Below are positions 1 to 3,653 of a stretch of 7,921 bases of DNA, one piece after another; position 1 is the stretch's first letter, and each line of letters opens with the position of its first letter. The translations under genes were made by a program, and so were the position numbers. Below the pieces are notes generated by a model, which ran no database searches, had not been told where the DNA came from, and was given only the letters and a program-made list of their open reading frames with translations. Origin of the DNA: an uncultured Eubacteriales bacterium (GTDB taxonomy: Bacteria; Bacillota; Clostridia; Oscillospirales; Oscillospiraceae); the NCBI GenBank assembly GCA_900550615.1, contig URSX01000079.1:1-7921 (forward strand), in the 5' to 3' direction.

Positions 1-50
1 GGGGAATGCACGGGCTTCCCCCACCAAAAAACGCTCGATTTTAATTTGCG

Positions 51-91
51 GCGCAGGGCAAGCGGCAGGGTGAGGGCACCCCGCCCTGCGC
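51..91. repeat. Compound hairpin repeat
   Basis: Perfect 9-base arms GCGCAGGGC (51-59) and GCCCTGCGC (83-91) enclose an inner 5-base stem GGGTG (68-72) / CACCC (77-81) with a four-base loop. The two nested stems make a stable G+C-rich structure. It could be a repeat unit or part of a transcription terminator for a gene left of the window, but there is no T-tract on either side. Confidence 0.55.
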
Positions 92-113
92 ATAACAGGA
101 AGCCGGTGCGACC

Positions 114-139
114 GGGACGATGTAGGCATCGTCCCCTAC
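114..139 (-). repeat. 26-base palindromic unit, minus-oriented copy
   Basis: GGGACGATG (114-122) and CATCGTCCC (127-135) form a perfect 9-base stem around a TAGG loop. Read on the minus strand, the unit begins GTAGGGG and matches the unit at 163-188 at 23 of 26 positions. The differences are one loop base and one compensated base pair (A-T here, C-G there), so the stem is kept in both copies. The two copies form a head-to-head inverted pair. Confidence 0.7.
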
Positions 140-162
140 GGAGTGTCTACCGATGGCCGTGT

Positions 163-188
163 GTAGGGGCCGATGCCCACATCGGCCC
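163..188 (+). repeat. 26-base palindromic unit, plus-oriented copy
   Basis: GGGCCGATG (167-175) and CATCGGCCC (180-188) form a perfect 9-base stem around a CCCA loop, preceded by GTAG. It is the plus-strand partner of 114-139. Short GTAGGGG-headed palindromes of this sort are, as I recall, common between genes in gut Oscillospiraceae; the family name and copy number cannot be judged from this window. Confidence 0.7.
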
Positions 189-227
189 GCCGGGTTTTGC
201 GCCGGACTCTCTGTAAACCACCGTGTC

Positions 228-262
228 ATTGCGAAGCCAGTGCGCACACTGGCTGTGGCAAT
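228..262. repeat. CATTGCGA-type palindromic intergenic repeat
   Basis: An inner perfect 7-base stem GCCAGTG (236-242) / CACTGGC (247-253) with loop CGCA is enclosed by a second stem ATTGC (228-232) / GCAAT (258-262), separated by short internal loops. The layout CATTGCGA-hairpin-GGCAATC matches a widespread intergenic repeat found in many bacterial genomes (from memory). It accounts for the small open frames that cross this position on both strands. Confidence 0.65.
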
Positions 263-274
263 CCGTACCCAAAG

Positions 275-316
275 CCTCCCTTGCCTTAAAGGGAGGGGGA
301 CCAGCCGCAGGCTGGT
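275..316 (+). repeat. Double-hairpin repeat headed by CCTCCCTTGCCT
   Basis: Two adjacent hairpins: CCTCCCTT (275-282) / AAGGGAGG (289-296) with a 6-base loop, then ACCAGCC (300-306) / GGCTGGT (310-316) with loop GCA. A tail GGAGGAATT follows directly. The same plan, in opposite orientation and with a different inner hairpin, appears at 337-379, so the two look like diverged members of one repeat family. Confidence 0.6.
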
Positions 317-336
317 GGAGGAATTTGTGCGGGGAA

Positions 337-379
337 GAATCCCCCAGTAACGGCTTCGCCGTGCTTAGGCAAGGGGGCC
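337..379 (-). repeat. Second, diverged copy of the CCCTTGCCT repeat, inverted
   Basis: Read on the minus strand this starts with CCCCCTTGCCTAAG, contains the small hairpin ACGGC/GCCGT (plus positions 350-354 and 358-362) and ends in GGGGGATTC. CCCCC (341-345) and GGGGG (373-377) close the outer stem. Head, inner hairpin and tail correspond in order to the plus-oriented unit at 275-326, although the inner stem sequences differ. The two units converge tail to tail. Confidence 0.5.
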
Positions 380-419
380 ATCAACCCCTCCGACGCTTCG
401 CGCCCGTCCTCATACCGTA

Positions 420-443
420 TTTCCCAACGCACTTGCTGGGAAA
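420..443 (-). terminator. Possible terminator hairpin after the GIY-YIG gene
   Basis: TTTCCCA (420-426) and TGGGAAA (437-443) make a 7-base stem with a 10-base loop, starting 10 bases beyond the minus-strand stop codon at 454. There is no clear T-run after the stem on the minus strand; the adjacent AAAATATTTT lies on the gene side. Termination here is plausible but weakly supported. The hairpin might also belong to the neighbouring repeat mosaic. Confidence 0.35.
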
Positions 444-453
444 ATATTTTCTA

Positions 454-1305
454 TCAGTTATCGTTCATCCCAAACCGAATCGACTGTAGCTTTTCTTTCC
501 AAAGGCTCTCAGTATGGATGACCTCGTCATCCGTCAGTATTTTCGGGAGAATCTGCAAAATGGAAAACTGGAAAAATTTATATCGATCCGGGTGTGCGCA
601 GATCACTTCCTTCATCAGCTTATTGTGTCCGTGCAGCGAATCCACATAAATACGCCACCGCCCCAAAAGACCGTCCTTGCCATAGGCAGAGCCCACATAC
701 TGCTGCCCACTCTTGGTATCTGCGATCAGATATACTGCATTCACCGCAGACAGGGCTGCCTGCCACAGCTCGTAAACATCCTTGTTTTCCACAACCTCTT
801 TCAGCTCGGCATAAGTAAGCACGACCTTGTCATAGCCGATAAACGGCTTTTTGACCGGGGAGTCAATAGCCAAAACATCCTTCTCCGTGGTGCCCTTTTG
901 GTGCCACGACAGTGCAGCCCTGCCCCACTCAATCACCAGGCTATGCTCGTATTCCTTAAGATTGTCAACGGGCTCCAGGTCGAAGTAATCATACTTTCCC
1001 TCAAAGCGCCCCTTAAGGGGGAAGCCTGTCGGCTCCAAATCCGGTGTGGCCGACACAGAGCCGTTCACCTTGTAGCAGGCAAACAGCCGGGCGGTGGTGC
1101 CCTCCCCGCTGACGAACACGCACCAGTAGTCGTACCCCTTGCTGAAGCCGGGCTTTTGAATGCGGGTGTACTCCCATACCATCTGTGGCTCAGAGTAATA
1201 ACATTTAGAAAAATCCTTATCGCCTAAAGAGTGGCGAATCAGCTTCACCTTGGCCGGGTCTAACCCGGCTTTTTCTAAAATATCTGAAAAGTGTAAAATA
1301 GACAT
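454..1305 (-). CDS. GIY-YIG nuclease-family protein with uncharacterised N-terminal domain
   Basis: The 283-residue product has a C-terminal GIY-YIG nuclease fold, roughly residues 188-275. VYLI (191-194) stands for GIY and YVG (203-205) for YIG. They are followed by the catalytic-type arginine R216, an H-x-H-N-x-x-L segment (225-230), a hydrophobic FFQFSILQIL strand (244-253) and the metal-binding-type glutamate E266. The key residues are present, so phosphodiester cleavage is plausible. Its substrate is unknown. Residues 1-187 form a separate domain that I cannot name; it contains LIRHS (22-26) and WHQKGTTEKDVLAI (134-147). No signal peptide or membrane segment is visible. The start is supported by a strong ribosome binding site overlapping the topoisomerase stop. 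The gene is therefore probably co-transcribed with the topoisomerase gene and translationally coupled to it. Base composition is uneven: about 42-48% G+C in hand-counted 60-base blocks of the nuclease half, about 62% at 1021-1080, which encodes part of the N-terminal half. A DNA repair, restriction or mobile-element role would all fit. Confidence 0.85.
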   Translation of the reverse strand: MSILHFSDILEKAGLDPAKVKLIRHSLGDKDFSKCYYSEPQMVWEYTRIQKPGFSKGYDYWCVFVSGEGTTARLFACYKVNGSVSATPDLEPTGFPLKGRFEGKYDYFDLEPVDNLKEYEHSLVIEWGRAALSWHQKGTTEKDVLAIDSPVKKPFIGYDKVVLTYAELKEVVENKDVYELWQAALSAVNAVYLIADTKSGQQYVGSAYGKDGLLGRWRIYVDSLHGHNKLMKEVICAHPDRYKFFQFSILQILPKILTDDEVIHTESLWKEKLQSIRFGMNDN

Positions 1306-1309
1306 AATA

Positions 1310-1318
1310 CCCCCCTCA
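1310..1318 (-). promoter_or_regulatory. Ribosome binding site overlapping the upstream stop codon
   Basis: On the minus strand the topoisomerase stop TGA (1318-1316) runs directly into GGGGGG, giving TGAGGGGGG, then four bases (TATT) before the ATG at 1305. The stop codon supplies the first bases of the Shine-Dalgarno match, so a ribosome ending on the topoisomerase gene sits on the initiation region of the GIY-YIG gene. This arrangement suggests translational coupling. Confidence 0.7.
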
Positions 1319-3304
1319 GCTCACATCGATCATATCCAGATACTTATACCCGTTCTCGGCGATATACTCCTTCCGCCCCGCCAGATTGTCCCCCAGCAGG
1401 AGGTCAAAAATGCGCTCGGTCTCTGCGGCCTCGTCCGGCAGGACCTTTACCAGCCGCCTTGTCTCCGGGTTCATGGTAGTCAGCCACATCATCTCCGGGT
1501 CGTTCTCGCCCAGGCCCTTGCTGCGGTCCACCTTCACCTTTTTCCCCTCCAGAGACTTGAGAATGTCCGCCTTCTCCTTCTCCGAGTAGGCAAACCAGGT
1601 CTTGTCCTTGCAGGTGATCTCAAACAGCGGCGTCTCTGCGATATACACATAGCCCTCCCGGATGAGGGTGGGGCACAGACGGTAGAGCATGGTGAGGATC
1701 AGGGTGCGAATTTGGAATCCGTCCACATCGCCATCGGTGCAGAGGATGACCTTGCTCCAGCGGAGGTTGTTCAGGTCAAACTGATTCAGGTCCTTCACCG
1801 CCCGGCCGCTTACCTCCACGCCGCAGCCCAAAACCTTCATGAGGTCGGTGATAATGTCGCTCTTAAAAATGCGCGGATAGTCGGCCTTCAGGCAATTGAG
1901 TATCTTGCCCCGCACGGGCATGAGGCCCTGAAACTCCGCGTCCCGGCTCTGCTTGCAGGCGCCCAGGGCGGAGTCGCCCTCTACGATATAAATCTCCCGC
2001 TTGCTCACATCCTTGGTGCGGCAGTCCACGAACTTCTGCACCCGGTTGGCAATGTCGATCTTCTCCGTCAGCTTTTTTTTCTGATTGATGCGGGTCTTTT
2101 CTGCCGTCTCCCGGCTGCGCTTGTTGATAAGCACCTGGCTGGCGATCTTCTCCGCCGCGTCGGGATTTTCAATGAAGTATACCTGCAGCTGCTCCCGCAG
2201 GAAGTCGTTCATGGCGTCCTGGATGAACTTATTGGTGATGGACTTTTTGGTCTGGTTTTCGTAGCTGGTCTGGGTGGAGAAGTTGTTGCTGACCAAAATC
2301 AGACAATCCTGCACATCGGGATAGGTGATCTTGCTCTCGTCCTTGGTGTACTTGCCGTGGTCCCGGAGGTACTTGTCAATGGCATACACAAAGGCCAGGC
2401 GGGTGGCCTTCTCCGGGGAGCCGCCATGCTCCAAGAAGCTGGAGTTGTGGTAGTGCTCCACCAAGGAGCGCTTGTTGGAAAAGCAGCAGGCGATGTTCAG
2501 CTTCACCTTATACTCGGCCTTGTCCGCCCGGTCCCGGCCCCGGCGCTCGCACTCCCAGCACACCGGCTCGGTGAAAGCGTCCAGCCCCGCCAGCTCCCGG
2601 ATGTAGTCAGCAATGCCGTTTTCATAGAGGAAATCCTCCGTGTCAAAGGCCGCGCCGTTCTGGTTGCGCAGCCGGAAGGTCACCCCGGCGTTTACCACGG
2701 CCTGGCGCTTCATCACGTCCCGGTAGTAGTCCAGGGGGATCTGAATGTCCGTGAACACATCCAGGTCCGGCAGCCAGTGGATGCGGGTGCCGGTCTTGCG
2801 CTTTTGGCTGTCGGGCAGGGGGCGGGACTGAAGCTGACCCACGATCTCACCCTTTTCAAAGTGCAGGGAATACTCCTTGCCCTCCCGCCACACGGTCACG
2901 TCCATGTAGCGGCTGGCGTATTGGGTGGCGCAGGAGCCCAGGCCGTTGAGGCCCAGGGAAAACTCATAGTTTTCGCTATTTTCGTTGTCATATTTACCGC
3001 CGGCGTAGAGCTCACAGAACACCAGCTCCCAGTTGTAGCGGCCTTCCTTCTCGTTCCAGTCCACCGGACAGCCCCGGCCCATATCCTCCACCTGGATGGA
3101 GAGGTCGGAAAACCGCGTGACGGTGATGAGCCGCCCGTGACCCTCCCGGGCCTCGTCGATGGCGTTGGATAATATCTCAAATACGGCGTGCTCGCAGCCC
3201 TCCAGACCGTCGGAGCCGAAAATGACCCCGGGGCGCTTACGCACCCGGTCCGCGCCCTTGAGGCTGGAAATGCTTTCGTTGCTGTAGGTTTTCTTTGTTG
3301 CCAT
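1316..3304 (-). CDS. Type IIA DNA topoisomerase B subunit (GyrB/ParE family, ParE-like)
   Basis: The 662-residue ATPase/TOPRIM subunit of a type II topoisomerase. With a GyrA/ParC-type partner it would change DNA supercoiling or unlink chromosomes using ATP. The GHKL ATPase domain comes first: RKRPG (22-26), EILSNAIDEA (43-52, catalytic Glu and Mg-binding Asn), VEDMGRG (72-78) and GLNGLG (118-123). The transducer domain follows, with the ENQTKK loop lysine (349-354). The TOPRIM domain has EGDSA (442-446), RGKILN (465-470), TDGDVDG (523-529) and KGLGE (596-600), so the metal-binding Glu and Asp residues are all there. Wording differs from classical GyrB/ParE (EGDSALG for EGDSAGG, TDGDVDG for TDADVDG), which I recall as usual for a second, Clostridia-type topoisomerase. 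Whether it acts as gyrase or topoisomerase IV cannot be settled here, so no symbol is given. The start at 3304 is chosen because AGGAGG lies 5 bases upstream; an in-frame ATG 40 codons earlier lies upstream of the predicted promoter. No A subunit gene lies in this window. Confidence 0.93.
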   Translation of the reverse strand: MATKKTYSNESISSLKGADRVRKRPGVIFGSDGLEGCEHAVFEILSNAIDEAREGHGRLITVTRFSDLSIQVEDMGRGCPVDWNEKEGRYNWELVFCELYAGGKYDNENSENYEFSLGLNGLGSCATQYASRYMDVTVWREGKEYSLHFEKGEIVGQLQSRPLPDSQKRKTGTRIHWLPDLDVFTDIQIPLDYYRDVMKRQAVVNAGVTFRLRNQNGAAFDTEDFLYENGIADYIRELAGLDAFTEPVCWECERRGRDRADKAEYKVKLNIACCFSNKRSLVEHYHNSSFLEHGGSPEKATRLAFVYAIDKYLRDHGKYTKDESKITYPDVQDCLILVSNNFSTQTSYENQTKKSITNKFIQDAMNDFLREQLQVYFIENPDAAEKIASQVLINKRSRETAEKTRINQKKKLTEKIDIANRVQKFVDCRTKDVSKREIYIVEGDSALGACKQSRDAEFQGLMPVRGKILNCLKADYPRIFKSDIITDLMKVLGCGVEVSGRAVKDLNQFDLNNLRWSKVILCTDGDVDGFQIRTLILTMLYRLCPTLIREGYVYIAETPLFEITCKDKTWFAYSEKEKADILKSLEGKKVKVDRSKGLGENDPEMMWLTTMNPETRRLVKVLPDEAAETERIFDLLLGDNLAGRKEYIAENGYKYLDMIDVS

Positions 3305-3341
3305 ATAGTCCTCCTGCCGGTGATTCCGGCCATACCTTTCT

Positions 3342-3370
3342 ATTTTAGCGCATTTTGCGCCGTCTGGCAA
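3342..3370 (-). promoter_or_regulatory. Predicted sigma-A promoter of the topoisomerase gene
   Basis: On the minus strand TTGCCA (3370-3365) and TAAAAT (3347-3342) are separated by exactly 17 bases. Transcription would begin about 30 bases before the ATG at 3304, just upstream of the AGGAGG site at 3315-3310. The spacer contains a palindrome, GCGCA/TGCGC (3348-3352 and 3356-3360), which could be a protein-binding site. Confidence 0.6.
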
Positions 3371-3487
3371 TAGCTGCGGTCTTCCGGGACAAAAAACGAA
3401 ATAAGCTGCGAAAATGTTAGGCATTTCCTTCGCTCATAACAAAACCGCAACCGGAGAAAATTAGCCTTGCATATAGGGTTTTGCACA

Positions 3488-3508
3488 TTATCCACAGAGT
3501 TATCCACA
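3488..3508 (+). promoter_or_regulatory. Pair of perfect DnaA boxes
   Basis: TTATCCACA occurs twice in the same orientation, at 3488-3496 and 3500-3508, three bases apart. This is the consensus 9-mer bound by the replication initiator DnaA. The pair lies about 118 bases upstream of the predicted -35 of the topoisomerase gene, in an intergenic region with a less G+C-rich flank. Only two clear boxes are present and no dnaA or dnaN is nearby, so a regulatory or DnaA-titrating site fits better than an origin. Confidence 0.6.
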
Positions 3509-3604
3509 TCGTTATGTAAACAAGAATCGGCCCAAAAAGTTACACAATCCCATCTGTCGGCATAAACGGACGGATTCTGCGGGCGGGATCGGCCAAATCC
3601 TCGG

Positions 3605-3641
3605 AAAAAGGCCGCCCGCGCACCGAAACGCACGGACGGTC
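3605..3641 (-). terminator. Rho-independent terminator of the rlmB operon
   Basis: On the minus strand a 13-position stem (arms at plus 3629-3641 and 3610-3622) encloses a 6-base loop and is followed directly by TTTTT (3609-3605). The stem has nine Watson-Crick pairs, three G-U pairs and one A-C mismatch. It begins 12 bases after the stop codon of the membrane protein gene at 3654, the expected place for the end of that transcript. Confidence 0.65.
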
Positions 3642-3653
3642 TTTCCAAATGCA

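Larger units (their letters stand above)
1..453. other. Intergenic mosaic of palindromic repeats, no credible gene
   Basis: This 453-base stretch from the window edge to the stop of the GIY-YIG gene has no convincing coding region. The short open frames in it lack good ribosome binding sites and run through the repeats. It is instead packed with hairpin-forming units listed separately: 51-91, 114-139, 163-188, 228-262, 275-316, 337-379 and 420-443. Positions 1-6 (GGGGAA) and 16-21 (TTCCCC) form a further small inverted repeat that may be the end of another unit. The look is of several different non-autonomous intergenic repeats nested or stacked at one site, as I recall from Oscillospiraceae genomes. 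No terminal repeat pair with a transposase was found. Confidence 0.75.

Noticed and set aside
1..453. CRISPR array
   Set aside because: The repeats are palindromic, of several types and in opposite orientations, without regular spacers or cas genes.
41..489. Three short open frames (65-88 codons) on both strands in the left intergenic region
   Set aside because: They run through palindromic repeats, overlap each other and lack good ribosome binding sites. I take them as spurious.
1250..3172. A 640-codon plus-strand open frame antisense to the topoisomerase gene
   Set aside because: Its product is a Leu/Val/Ala/His-rich composition artefact of the G+C-rich opposite strand with no motif, and the minus strand encodes all topoisomerase motifs in order.
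3305..3424. A 40-codon longer start for the topoisomerase subunit
   Set aside because: It lies upstream of the predicted promoter, while the ATG at 3304 has AGGAGG five bases away and begins the family-typical N-terminus.
3305..3653. Chromosomal replication origin
   Set aside because: Only two DnaA boxes, no clear unwinding element, and no dnaA, dnaN or recF beside it. A GyrB-like gene alone is not enough.
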